64,000 bases of DNA from a bacterium. GTDB lineage: Bacteria; Bacteroidota; Bacteroidia; B-17B0; Aurantibacillaceae. Positions 30,847 to 40,778 of the stretch are shown one piece after another. The stretch is taken from contig JAQSCW010000018.1 of assembly GCA_029945625.1 (NCBI GenBank), forward strand, positions 1 to 64,000, given 5' to 3'. The notes under the pieces are model-generated. The model saw only the letters and a program-made list of their open reading frames with translations, searched no databases and was not told the origin of the DNA. The first letter of the stretch is position 1. Every line of letters begins with the position of its first letter. The position numbers and the translations under genes were made by a program.

Positions 30847-32586
30847 TTAAGCTTCTGTTTTTTGTTTTTCCATCGCCTGCCGTAATTTTGCAAGCTCCTC
30901 ACCAATGATCTTGCGTTTTGCAGTTAACTCGGCCACTTTCGATTTTTCTGAAGCGATCTTTTCTTCTATTTCCTTCATAAAACTATTGTCTCCTTTAGAA
31001 CTTTTAAAAAAACCGAGATTATTATCATACGTGCGCATGCGGCTGGTAATCTCATCGGCCACCTTCTTCAAATGATCCGATTCCTTCAATAAGAGGTCAA
31101 ATCCATTTTCAGACGCAATCATTCTATCGAGTTTTGTTCGGAACTGAATCTTCGCTTTTTCATGCTTGTCAATATGCATTTGTTCGTAGAGTTCATCCAG
31201 TTTATTGTAAAACGCGTCATTTAATCGCTTTTTATCTTTCATAGGAACCAAACCGGCATTGTTCCAATCGGCAGCAATAGTTTTGATCAAATCCCTATTT
31301 TTGGCAGGATCTTCATCGAGTTTAATGTCATTTAGCCGACTAAGTATTTCTTCCTTTATATGAGCATGTTCTTCATAAGACGCCTCGATGCCGTCGTAAT
31401 GTAATTTTCTTGCATCAAAAAAAGTATTACAAGCTTTGCGAAAGCGAGCAAACAGTTTGGGCTCTTCTTTGTCGCCATTACTCGGAAATTTCTTCCAGCT
31501 TTCCTGCAAACGAATGAGTTCCGAGCCGGTTTTTTGCCAGTCGGTACTATGTTGAAAGGCCTCCGCTTTCGCAATCAGCTCCGCCTTTATTTTTCGGTTA
31601 GAAGCAAATTTTTCGTTGAGGCCTGAAAAAAAATGTTTTTTGTTATCAAAAAAGGTATCGCAAACAGTTCTGAATTCGGCCCATATTTTTTCATTATCTT
31701 TCTCAGTAGTTCTGCCAACCGCTTTCCATTCACCCTGCAACGCAATGATCTTTTCAGTGGCATCATTCCATTTTGCAGCTTTTGCTTCGGTCATGGAGGC
31801 AATAAGATTTCTGGCCTTTTCAATAACGTCGAGTTTGAGCTTCAAATTATTTTCTTTTTGCTCTTCCATGGTATGGTAGAAACCCTTTATCCTTGTGTAG
31901 GTTTCATCCAAAACGGCCTTGTAGTCTTGTTTTAGCGCTTCCCATTTGCCATTCGGCACAGGACCAATTTCCTCCCATTCATTTCTATACACCTTAATTA
32001 AACGCTCTGCTTCTTTAATATTTTCAACATCGTGAAGGTGTTTAAGTTTTTCGATGAGCCCGGTCTTTGCTTCAAAGTTCTTTTTTAAATCGTGCTCCTG
32101 CAGATCACGAAAAATTTTAAGATTATAATAGATGTCTTCAACCGCACGACTATAATCGGACTGAACCTCCTTATATTTGTGTGAAGACACCTGACCCGTT
32201 TCTTTCCATTGCGTTTGCAATTCCTGTAATTTTCTCACCGCTGCCCCAACGTTCTCACTTAGGTGACTCAAATCTTTTATTTTAGCGATGATCTCCTGGC
32301 GGACCAGCAGATTCCGTGCTTGTTCAGACGCAAGCTTGGCGTCACTTTGTTTCTTGAGCTTTGAAAATTTATCGATAAGACTTTCAAATTTGAGATCATC
32401 CGGCTGCTTGGGGAAGTCAAATTCTTTCACTTTTCCGCCCTCTTCAATAAAGGCTTGTTTTGCTTTTTCAAATTCAACTGTCCACAATTTTTGGTACTCT
32501 TTCTGCAGAGTACGCACATCAGAAGCAACATCACCTGCGTCTTTCAACAGCAGTTCTTCTAGTTTTGCAATAAGTTCGGTTTTCAT
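30847..32586 (-). CDS. DUF349 repeat protein
   Basis: Repeated W(K/N)..G.vp......LW..FR..CdtFFd units; start moved to MKTELIAKLEELL. Confidence 0.87.
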   Translation of the reverse strand: MKTELIAKLEELLLKDAGDVASDVRTLQKEYQKLWTVEFEKAKQAFIEEGGKVKEFDFPKQPDDLKFESLIDKFSKLKKQSDAKLASEQARNLLVRQEIIAKIKDLSHLSENVGAAVRKLQELQTQWKETGQVSSHKYKEVQSDYSRAVEDIYYNLKIFRDLQEHDLKKNFEAKTGLIEKLKHLHDVENIKEAERLIKVYRNEWEEIGPVPNGKWEALKQDYKAVLDETYTRIKGFYHTMEEQKENNLKLKLDVIEKARNLIASMTEAKAAKWNDATEKIIALQGEWKAVGRTTEKDNEKIWAEFRTVCDTFFDNKKHFFSGLNEKFASNRKIKAELIAKAEAFQHSTDWQKTGSELIRLQESWKKFPSNGDKEEPKLFARFRKACNTFFDARKLHYDGIEASYEEHAHIKEEILSRLNDIKLDEDPAKNRDLIKTIAADWNNAGLVPMKDKKRLNDAFYNKLDELYEQMHIDKHEKAKIQFRTKLDRMIASENGFDLLLKESDHLKKVADEITSRMRTYDNNLGFFKSSKGDNSFMKEIEEKIASEKSKVAELTAKRKIIGEELAKLRQAMEKQKTEA

Positions 32587-32694
32587 CCCCAGGTCTATTT
32601 TTAACCAAAAATAAGTCAATTCGCGCACACTGCAATTGTTTAACTTTATTGTTTTTTTATAAAGATTTTTGTAACTTGTAATTTGTACAACCAA

Positions 32695-34770
32695 ATGGTT
32701 GAGAGAAAACAACTTGAACTGCTTCAGTTTGAAAAGATCACAACGCTGATCCGACAGAAATGTCACAGTCGTCAGGCAAAATTAATGTGCGACAGCATTC
32801 ATCCTGTTGCCGCAAAAGACGCCATATTACCGGAACTCACAAGAACTGCCGAATTAAAAAACATCCTAGATGGCAAGGGTTACTTTCCCTCTTTAGAACA
32901 TGATGACATTCTTAATGAATTATTTTACCTGAGCCGTGAGGGGTCGATGTTGCAGGAGGAACAATTGGTACTTCTGCTAAAAACCATAGAAGTAGCGAAT
33001 TCATTGGTTAAGTTTGTTAAAGGAAAAAAGCAAATCCTGCCCTCACTGTTTTTGCAAGCTGAAAATCTTCAGGTTTTTGATCATGTGGTGAGTGAGATCA
33101 AAACAATTATCGACAACGAAGGTACCGTGAAAGACAGTGCATCGCCCGAAATCCATCGTATTCGAAAACTGATTGTTGAAAAGCGCAGAGAGAGTGATAG
33201 GCGTTTTTACAGTTACATCCAACATATACGGAAAGAGGGTTTTTTGAGGGATAACGAAGAAAGTTTCTTTAGTGGCAGAAGAACGCTGGCAGTGCTGGTA
33301 GAATACAAAGGGGAGGTGCAGGGATTTGTGCACGGTAAAAGCGAAAGTGGCAAAACGATCTTTATTGAACCCAGTGCTACCATGATCCTCAACAATGAGG
33401 TGGCCGAATTAGAACTGGATGAACGGCGCGAAGTAAATCGCATTTTGAGAGAACTTTGCGAAACCATTCGGCCGTATACATATGAAATACGACTCAGTAT
33501 AGAGTTTCTTATCTATGTTGATTTTCTCACTGCTAAAGCCAAATTTGCTATTGAACTCGGCGCCACTTTGCCAAGTATAAAGGATGGCTTCGACTTGAGT
33601 ATTAAAGAGGCGGTACATCCTCTTTTGATACTTCAAAATAAAAGAGCAGGAAAGACCACCATACCCCTAAGTGTGGAGTTGAACCACGAGAAACGAATTT
33701 TGGTAATTAGCGGACCCAATGCCGGCGGAAAGACAATTGCCCTAAAAACTATCGGACTCCTGCAATTGATGCTTCAAAGCGGCCTTCTAATACCGGTAAA
33801 AGAAAACAGCGAGTATTGTTTTTTTGATAAGGTGCTGGTGGATATTGGTGACACACAAAGTATCGAGAATGAACTGAGCACCTATAGTGCCAAATTAAAA
33901 TCGATGACCACCATCCTCAGCGAAATTAACGAAGGTACTCTTGTGCTCATGGATGAATTTGGCAGTGGCACCGACCCCGAATTGGGCGGAGCAATCGCCG
34001 AAGCAGTACTTGAAAGTTTGGTAAGTTCTAAAACAAAGGGAGTTATCACGTCTCATTTTGGCAATGTGAAATTATTGGCCGACAAATTACAGGGGGCAAT
34101 AAATGGCAGTATGTTATTTGATCTGGAGACACTCGACCCTAAGTATATTTTGAGTATTGGGGCGCCCGGAAGCAGCTATACGTTTGAAGTGGCAGAACGA
34201 ATCGGATTTCCTATGCACCTCATTGCCCGTGCAAAACAAAAGGTAAACAAAGATAAATTGAAACTCAATCGGCTCCTGGCCGACGTTCAGGATCAAAAAA
34301 CAAAATTAAATGAGCAGTTGCAACGACTCGAACATGAAGAATTTTTAAAGAAAATTGCGAAGGAAAAGTACCATACTCTTTTTAATAACTGGGAAGAAAA
34401 AATAGATAAGGAGCGAGAACGAAAGATTGAATTGGTGCGACTGGCCGACTATGGTCAAAAGTATTTACGTTTGATGGAAGAATGGAACCAGAAGAAGGAC
34501 AGGAAGGTGGTGGTTAAACGATTTATAGATGGCATTACAGCAGAGAGCAAGAAGGATGAGATTGCCAAAAAAAGGAAAAAGACAAACGTTTACGCAGAAA
34601 AGAAGATCGCGAATATTAAACCAAAACTCAGTGTGGGCAGCAGAGTTAAAATTCTAAATAGCCGGGAAGTAGGAATAATTGAAGAGATAAAAGAGGAAAA
34701 AGTATTTATTAAGTTTGGACTTATGAAAATGACCGTGGGCATGGAAAATCTGGAATTAGCTGATGATTAA
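32695..34770 (+). CDS. mutS2: MutS2-family ATPase without a recognisable C-terminal Smr domain
   Basis: SGPNAGGKTIALKTIGLLQLMLQSGLLIP; DIGDTQSIENELSTYSAKL; LVLMDEFGSGTDPELGGAIAEAVL; ITSHFGNVK. Confidence 0.9.
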   Translation: MVERKQLELLQFEKITTLIRQKCHSRQAKLMCDSIHPVAAKDAILPELTRTAELKNILDGKGYFPSLEHDDILNELFYLSREGSMLQEEQLVLLLKTIEVANSLVKFVKGKKQILPSLFLQAENLQVFDHVVSEIKTIIDNEGTVKDSASPEIHRIRKLIVEKRRESDRRFYSYIQHIRKEGFLRDNEESFFSGRRTLAVLVEYKGEVQGFVHGKSESGKTIFIEPSATMILNNEVAELELDERREVNRILRELCETIRPYTYEIRLSIEFLIYVDFLTAKAKFAIELGATLPSIKDGFDLSIKEAVHPLLILQNKRAGKTTIPLSVELNHEKRILVISGPNAGGKTIALKTIGLLQLMLQSGLLIPVKENSEYCFFDKVLVDIGDTQSIENELSTYSAKLKSMTTILSEINEGTLVLMDEFGSGTDPELGGAIAEAVLESLVSSKTKGVITSHFGNVKLLADKLQGAINGSMLFDLETLDPKYILSIGAPGSSYTFEVAERIGFPMHLIARAKQKVNKDKLKLNRLLADVQDQKTKLNEQLQRLEHEEFLKKIAKEKYHTLFNNWEEKIDKERERKIELVRLADYGQKYLRLMEEWNQKKDRKVVVKRFIDGITAESKKDEIAKKRKKTNVYAEKKIANIKPKLSVGSRVKILNSREVGIIEEIKEEKVFIKFGLMKMTVGMENLELADD

Positions 34771-34782
34771 AAAGGTGAGCGG

Positions 34783-37644
34783 TCAAGTGCCTAAATTACA
34801 TACACTCTTATAGGGACAAAATTCGTGAATGTCCTCATCGGTGGTTTGCAAAAAAGGAGTGGAGAGATCAACGATGGAACTGATAAATTGTTTTAATTCA
34901 TTTTCAAAATCACTAAAAAAATCGTCGCTGAGCACCATGGGTTTTTTGTCGTTACCCAAAATGTATTTAGGTTCTTCAACAAAAACCTTAAAGGGAATTA
35001 TACAAGGAAGCAATTGATTGGCCTCAGCTGTTTTGTTTTTATAAAGAAGATAGGCATAAAGCAATAACTGTAATTGTTTATTGTAATTTTTGTCTCCAAA
35101 AAGTTTCTCAAAACCATCGAATGTAAACTTATCGGTGATTTGCACCGAGTTCTTGTAATCGATTACGCGCACCAAACCTCTAAAACTATCAATTCGGTCA
35201 ATCTTGCCTTTTAAATAATAGACTTTTTCGAGGCCATCACTAGTAATGGTGATTGGCGTCAAATACTCTTGTTCCAAAGCAATTAGATGCAGATGTTGAT
35301 TTTCATGTTTGAGACGCAGGATAAACCGAAGGTCGTTTTCCATTAGTTTTTTCACGTATACCTTTATCACCTCTTGCTGCAAGAGACTTTTTCCCATCGG
35401 CACATTCTTATCAAAGAAAGATATAAAACTTTCATGTACAAGTGCATCTATCTTTGGTAACTGATTGTTTAGCAGATCGTACGTAATAATCTTACCACTA
35501 AATGTTTTATAAAGATGTTCCAGCGACAGGTGGAGGATTGAGCCAAATGTATTGGCTTCGGCGCTTTCTTCTACTTCTTTGTTTTCTTTTAGAAGTGCCC
35601 CGTAGCGGAAGTAGAATTTGAGGCTGCAATCCTTATAAGTAATAAGCCCCGAAGGTGAAAGGCCACCAAAAAGTTCACTACTGGATGCTTTTTCGAGAAT
35701 GGAGTAGAGTACTTCTTTGTTCTTTTCAACGCTAATAACATTTTTTAGATCCGGTGGAAAATCCAGGTAAGACGCTACTTCCTCCCTAATTTTGAATTCA
35801 GGATACCGTGTGGCAAGTTCAAGTTGCAATTGAGTCACAAATCTGCTTTTTTCTCCTTTACCAAAAGAATCGGTTTCGCTATCATAAGTGATTGTGATAT
35901 CAGTTGCTTTTTGAAGCAAACGGTAAAAGTGATAGGCATAGATAGCGTCTTTTTCGAGGTAGAGGGGAAGACCAAAAGCACGTTTGAGATCATTCGGAAT
36001 AAATGAATTAATCGTCTTTCCGGAAGGAAGAACACCCTCGTTGGCATTTACCAAAATTACGTGGTCAAAATCGAGCGTTCGGGTTTCCAACACACCCATT
36101 ATCTGTAATCCCTTCAGTGGCTCGCCCAGGAAGGGAGCTGCAGAATTTCCGAGCACCTGAGTGAACAATTGTTTGAAGGAGTGGAGATCATTAAAATGAG
36201 GGTATGTTGTTAACACGTCGCTCACTCGGCTAAAGTGCCGGTAAAATATATGGAGGTATTCGAGTTCGAGATTGTTTTGACTCCCATTTAGTTGTTGTGC
36301 GATGAAGATTTTAAGTGTGTCTAAAATGTTAATGATTGTTTCGCAAAAAACCTGAACACTAAGCACCGGTTCTAGCAGAGGCTTCAACTGTGAAATATTT
36401 TCCCCAAAAAGCTCGGTAAGATTGGTGTAAGTTATAAACGAGAGGTTCCGCCGGGTAATCTTCTGAATGATAGCACCGGGATTCAGGTGTAGTCCCTTTC
36501 CTTCAGCATAATTCAATAAGAGCGATTGCCGCAGCAAACTAATAAGATCAGAATGATAAATCGTTTTATTTTTTCGGGACTGCTTTTCAAAACTTATCTG
36601 GATCTGGATGAGCAGTTCAATAAAACTATAGGTAGACGTGTAACGCAAAGGATACTGCATGGTAATGTTCACGTGCTCAATTGCAGCAGGCAATTGCTGA
36701 AGTACCGGCCAAAGAAGTTTTTCATTTGCAAGCACCACCGCCACTTTGTCCATCGGTATTCCCTCATTCAACATGCGCTGCAGCGTTTGTTTCACCACTT
36801 GTGCCTGACCAATCTGCCTTGGAACTGATATGATACTGATGTCCTTTGCACTCACGAGACTATCTTCTATGAAGGAAGGCTCTTGTTGCTTAAATAAGTT
36901 GAAATTATTTCTAAGAAAGTGGCCTGCTTCTTGAGTTCTGTCATTCAGGTAATATTTGTCGGCATCCCAAAGCAAGTCTGCTTTTTTTTGAAGGTAGAAG
37001 GTATTTACAATTTTTAATTCAGCGGCGTTAAGGGCGTTAAAGCCACAAAACAATATCTTATCATAGTCCTCCGCGAAGCGGGTTTCTTTCAAATGGTTTA
37101 CAGCTTGTTTATATGCTAGTCCCTGATAGGCCCAACCTTTTGCAAGCAAACACGCTGAATAATGTTCGTAAATGGAGCCCAAACTGGCCATAAATTTTAA
37201 GTAATTGATCTGATACTCACTGAGCTCCTCTTCTCCCAAACTCCAGTTTTCAATCACTTTGATGTCCTTAAGATTTTCATAAAGTTGCTCCGAGTCGGCC
37301 AAATACCGGTCTATTTCATTAAAATCCTGAAGGATCAATTGCCCCCATTTAGCAAAACTATCAAACGATTCTGCCGAAGCACCGTAACATTCTTTGTAAC
37401 TTTCATAGAGCAAACATATCAGGTCAATTTCTTCGAGGGTTTGTAATCCGCTTAGTTCTGCGATAAGTTCTTCAGCACTGATGATTCGTGGCAACCAAAT
37501 AGACTTTCCAAATACCTGAGCCAAATGCGTCTTTAAAAAAAGAGCACCACGTTTATTAGGTAATACCACGCAAAGATTTTCTGGTGTATCTTTGTGGTGC
37601 CGGTGAATGTACTCCGCAACTGATCGTAAAAACGCTTTAGCCAT
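34783..37644 (-). CDS. AddB-like helicase-nuclease subunit / PD-(D/E)XK nuclease
   Basis: SLKFYFRYGALLKENKEVEESAEANTFGSILHLSLEHLY; GKIDRIDSFRGLVRVIDYKN; QLLLYAYLL; C-terminal CPYKSVC. Confidence 0.87.
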   Translation of the reverse strand: MAKAFLRSVAEYIHRHHKDTPENLCVVLPNKRGALFLKTHLAQVFGKSIWLPRIISAEELIAELSGLQTLEEIDLICLLYESYKECYGASAESFDSFAKWGQLILQDFNEIDRYLADSEQLYENLKDIKVIENWSLGEEELSEYQINYLKFMASLGSIYEHYSACLLAKGWAYQGLAYKQAVNHLKETRFAEDYDKILFCGFNALNAAELKIVNTFYLQKKADLLWDADKYYLNDRTQEAGHFLRNNFNLFKQQEPSFIEDSLVSAKDISIISVPRQIGQAQVVKQTLQRMLNEGIPMDKVAVVLANEKLLWPVLQQLPAAIEHVNITMQYPLRYTSTYSFIELLIQIQISFEKQSRKNKTIYHSDLISLLRQSLLLNYAEGKGLHLNPGAIIQKITRRNLSFITYTNLTELFGENISQLKPLLEPVLSVQVFCETIINILDTLKIFIAQQLNGSQNNLELEYLHIFYRHFSRVSDVLTTYPHFNDLHSFKQLFTQVLGNSAAPFLGEPLKGLQIMGVLETRTLDFDHVILVNANEGVLPSGKTINSFIPNDLKRAFGLPLYLEKDAIYAYHFYRLLQKATDITITYDSETDSFGKGEKSRFVTQLQLELATRYPEFKIREEVASYLDFPPDLKNVISVEKNKEVLYSILEKASSSELFGGLSPSGLITYKDCSLKFYFRYGALLKENKEVEESAEANTFGSILHLSLEHLYKTFSGKIITYDLLNNQLPKIDALVHESFISFFDKNVPMGKSLLQQEVIKVYVKKLMENDLRFILRLKHENQHLHLIALEQEYLTPITITSDGLEKVYYLKGKIDRIDSFRGLVRVIDYKNSVQITDKFTFDGFEKLFGDKNYNKQLQLLLYAYLLYKNKTAEANQLLPCIIPFKVFVEEPKYILGNDKKPMVLSDDFFSDFENELKQFISSIVDLSTPFLQTTDEDIHEFCPYKSVCNLGT

Positions 37645-37897
37645 GAACTTTGAAGATATCGACTTTCCTGTTTACCGAAAATACAAAAACAGTAAGAGTT
37701 ATTTTAAAATTATAAACCCACTATTGTTTGAGGAAATTCAGATCATAGGAACCCGAAAAGTAATAAAACAAACGCAGGCAAAGTTGTTTCCTGAAAAAAT
37801 TTTTGTAAGAGATCTTGTTCTCAACTTCGGGCATATGGCTAGTGAGATCACCGAAAAGGAGTACCTCGAAAAATACACGGGTGCTAATAAAGAATAG
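37643..37897 (+). CDS. Small conserved hypothetical protein
   Basis: 84-aa ORF starting MNFEDIDFPVYRKYKNSKSYFKIINP; no recognised domain. Confidence 0.65.
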   Translation: MNFEDIDFPVYRKYKNSKSYFKIINPLLFEEIQIIGTRKVIKQTQAKLFPEKIFVRDLVLNFGHMASEITEKEYLEKYTGANKE

Positions 37898-37938
37898 CGA
37901 AAGCCTGTTTTAACCCTGCTTAGTTTTAAAGGGATTAT

Positions 37939-37946
37939 TATCTTTG
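37939..37946 (+). promoter_or_regulatory. Candidate Bacteroidota -7 element upstream of asnS
   Basis: TATCTTTG fits TAnnTTTG, 19 bp upstream of the asnS ATG. Confidence 0.45.
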
Positions 37947-37964
37947 TGTTCCAAAAATTAAATT

Positions 37965-39401
37965 ATGAGGGCAGGACAGAAAATAAAGGAAATATTGAAA
38001 ACGAGTCCTACCGGACAACTAGTAACGGTGATGGGTTGGGTACGCACATTTCGCAACAATCAGTTTATTGCACTCAACGATGGATCAACCAATAATAACC
38101 TCCAAATAGTTGTTGATTTTGCCGCAACCCCCGAAATTACCTTAAAGAGGATCACCACTGGTGCTGCCCTTCGCGCCACAGGAACACTTATTGCGTCTCT
38201 TGGAAAGGGCCAAACTGTTGAACTAAAAGCCGACACAATAGAGATCGTCGGCGATAGCGACCCCGAAAAATATCCGCTACAACCTAAAAAGCACAGTCTT
38301 GAGTTTTTAAGAGAAATTGCCCACTTACGTTTTCGCACCAATACTTTCGGCGCAGTGTTTCGTTTACGTAACAGTCTGGCTTTTGCGGTACACACGTTTT
38401 TTAACGAAAGAGGATTTGTGTACATGCATACGCCAATTATCACCTCGAGTGACGCCGAAGGGGCGGGTGAGATGTTCAGAGTGACCAATTTGGATATCAC
38501 GAATCCACCAAAAGACAGCGAAGGACAAATTGATTACAAGCAGGATTTCTTCGGGAAGTCTACCAACCTCACTGTTTCAGGCCAATTAGAAGGAGAGTTG
38601 GCAGCCATGGCGTTCAGTGATATTTATACTTTCGGACCCACCTTTAGGGCCGAGAATAGCAACACGGCGCGGCACCTAGCGGAGTTCTGGATGATTGAGC
38701 CTGAAATGGCCTTTTGCGATATTCACGACAATATGAATCTGGCCGAAGAGATGCTTCAATACCTTATTGCCCACGTGTTGCAGAATAACAAAGAGGATCT
38801 TGAATTTTTAAGTAACCGTTTGGAAGAAGAGGAAAAACAAAAACCACAAAACGAGCGCAGCGAATTGTCATTGCTCCATAAATTGCAATTCTGTCTCGAT
38901 AATAAATTTGAACGTGTTACGTATTCACAGGCCATCGAGATTTTGAGAGAAAGCAATCATAATAAGAAGAAAAAATTTCAATATCTGGTCGATAAGTGGG
39001 GTGTGGACCTTCAGAGTGAACACGAACGGTATTTGGTAGAAAAACACTTTAAGAAACCCGTAATCCTGATTGATTATCCAAAAGAGATCAAATCGTTTTA
39101 CATGCGACAGAATGAGGATGGAAAAACAGTAGCGGCCATGGATATATTATTCCCGGGTATAGGTGAAATCGTTGGCGGATCGCAGCGTGAAGAACGTTTA
39201 GATAAGCTTGAATTGCGGATGAAGGAAATGGGCATTCCGGCTGAGGATCTTTCGTGGTACCTCGATACCCGTCGTTTTGGATCATGTCCACATGCCGGTT
39301 TCGGATTAGGATTTGAACGTCTCGTATTATTTGTGACGGGTATGACCAATATACGCGATGTGATTCCATTTCCAAGAACCCCAAAAAACTGCGAGTTCTA
39401 A
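37965..39401 (+). CDS. asnS: Asparagine--tRNA ligase
   Basis: [116 protein letters not shown]. Confidence 0.97.
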   Translation: MRAGQKIKEILKTSPTGQLVTVMGWVRTFRNNQFIALNDGSTNNNLQIVVDFAATPEITLKRITTGAALRATGTLIASLGKGQTVELKADTIEIVGDSDPEKYPLQPKKHSLEFLREIAHLRFRTNTFGAVFRLRNSLAFAVHTFFNERGFVYMHTPIITSSDAEGAGEMFRVTNLDITNPPKDSEGQIDYKQDFFGKSTNLTVSGQLEGELAAMAFSDIYTFGPTFRAENSNTARHLAEFWMIEPEMAFCDIHDNMNLAEEMLQYLIAHVLQNNKEDLEFLSNRLEEEEKQKPQNERSELSLLHKLQFCLDNKFERVTYSQAIEILRESNHNKKKKFQYLVDKWGVDLQSEHERYLVEKHFKKPVILIDYPKEIKSFYMRQNEDGKTVAAMDILFPGIGEIVGGSQREERLDKLELRMKEMGIPAEDLSWYLDTRRFGSCPHAGFGLGFERLVLFVTGMTNIRDVIPFPRTPKNCEF

Positions 39402-39559
39402 TTGTTGTAAATTTGAGTCCAATCTACGCAACACATAATTGTACAAACTTAGACAGAAAATCGTTTTCAATTCCTGGCTTATAAACTTACCTGGCAGAAC
39501 CGGGAAATGATGAATTATTAGTACCCTGCCAAAACAATGGGGTCATATCAAACAACCAC

Positions 39560-40678
39560 TTAAAACTCCTTTACCAAACTATCTTGAACTATAAAAATGC
39601 GGTGCTCAATATTTTTGAGATTAAGTAATTCATTCATGCGATCGGGGTGGGTATCGGTAATAAACACCTGGCCAAACGTGTCGCTGCTTACCATTTCAAG
39701 TAATTTAGTGAATCTCTCTTCATCCAATTTGTCGTAAACGTCATCAAGTAAGAGAAGTGGTTTAGTGTTTTTTTGCGCTTTGATAAATTCAAATTGAGCA
39801 AGTTTCAACGCCAAAAGAAACGACTTCTGCTGTCCCTGAGAAGCGTATTTTTTTAAACTGAACCCGTTGAGCATAAACTCAAGATCATCTTTATGAGGGC
39901 CAACAGTGGTGTAGTGTACAGCCCTATCGCGTGTTAGCGACGACAGCAAAGCCGTTTTGAATCCCTCTGAAACAGGGTGTTTCGCACCCAAACTGCTCTC
40001 ATAATGCAACGACACATGTTCTTTACTGTTGCTTATAAAGTTGTAATGCGAATTGAATAAAGGAATGAATTGTCTCAGAAAATCTCCTCTCAAATCCAGT
40101 ATGGTTTTTCCGTAAATAATCAGCTGGTCATCCCAAATTTCGAGCGCTTCAGAGTCAAACGTACGGCTCTCGAAAAAATGTTTCAACAGGGCATTGCGCT
40201 GCTTTAGAACCTGATTATAGGATATAAGCTTATCGAGATAAACTTTGTCGTATTGAGCTATGATGCCATCCAAAAACTTTCTCCTTACCTCACTGCTCCC
40301 ATTTACGAGTTCAGAATCGTTTGGTGAGATCATCACAAGTGGATATTGACCAATATGCTCACTGAGGCGTTCGTATTCCTTTTTATTGCGTTTAAACACC
40401 TTTTTGTGATTACGCTTCAGTCCGCAATACACCTCACTCTCTTCGCCACTTTTATTAAAAATTCCCTGTATCACAAAAAACCCCTCATTGTGTTTTATGT
40501 TCTGAACATCGGCAGTATTAAAAAAACTTTTACAAAAAGAAAGATAGTGGACCGCATCCAAAAGGTTGGTTTTTCCCGCCCCATTATTACCAACAAAACA
40601 ATTAATTTTGCGGGAGAATTTAGCCTCCAATTCGCTATGATTTTTGAAGTTTATGAGGGATAATTGCTTTAAAAACAT
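39560..40678 (-). CDS. recF: DNA replication/repair protein RecF
   Basis: LSLINFKNHSELEAKFSRKINCFVGNNGAGKTNLLDAVHYLSFCKSF; SQGQQKSFLLALKLAQ; PLLLLDDVYDKLD. Confidence 0.96.
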   Translation of the reverse strand: MFLKQLSLINFKNHSELEAKFSRKINCFVGNNGAGKTNLLDAVHYLSFCKSFFNTADVQNIKHNEGFFVIQGIFNKSGEESEVYCGLKRNHKKVFKRNKKEYERLSEHIGQYPLVMISPNDSELVNGSSEVRRKFLDGIIAQYDKVYLDKLISYNQVLKQRNALLKHFFESRTFDSEALEIWDDQLIIYGKTILDLRGDFLRQFIPLFNSHYNFISNSKEHVSLHYESSLGAKHPVSEGFKTALLSSLTRDRAVHYTTVGPHKDDLEFMLNGFSLKKYASQGQQKSFLLALKLAQFEFIKAQKNTKPLLLLDDVYDKLDEERFTKLLEMVSSDTFGQVFITDTHPDRMNELLNLKNIEHRIFIVQDSLVKEF

Positions 40679-40778
40679 GATTTTGCATAAAAGTACGGTA
40701 ATTTTTAGCGCTTTGAGGCGGGTATGTACTGTTTTAACAGAAAAAGTGCTATCTTCGCAAACTAATTTTTAAGTACAA

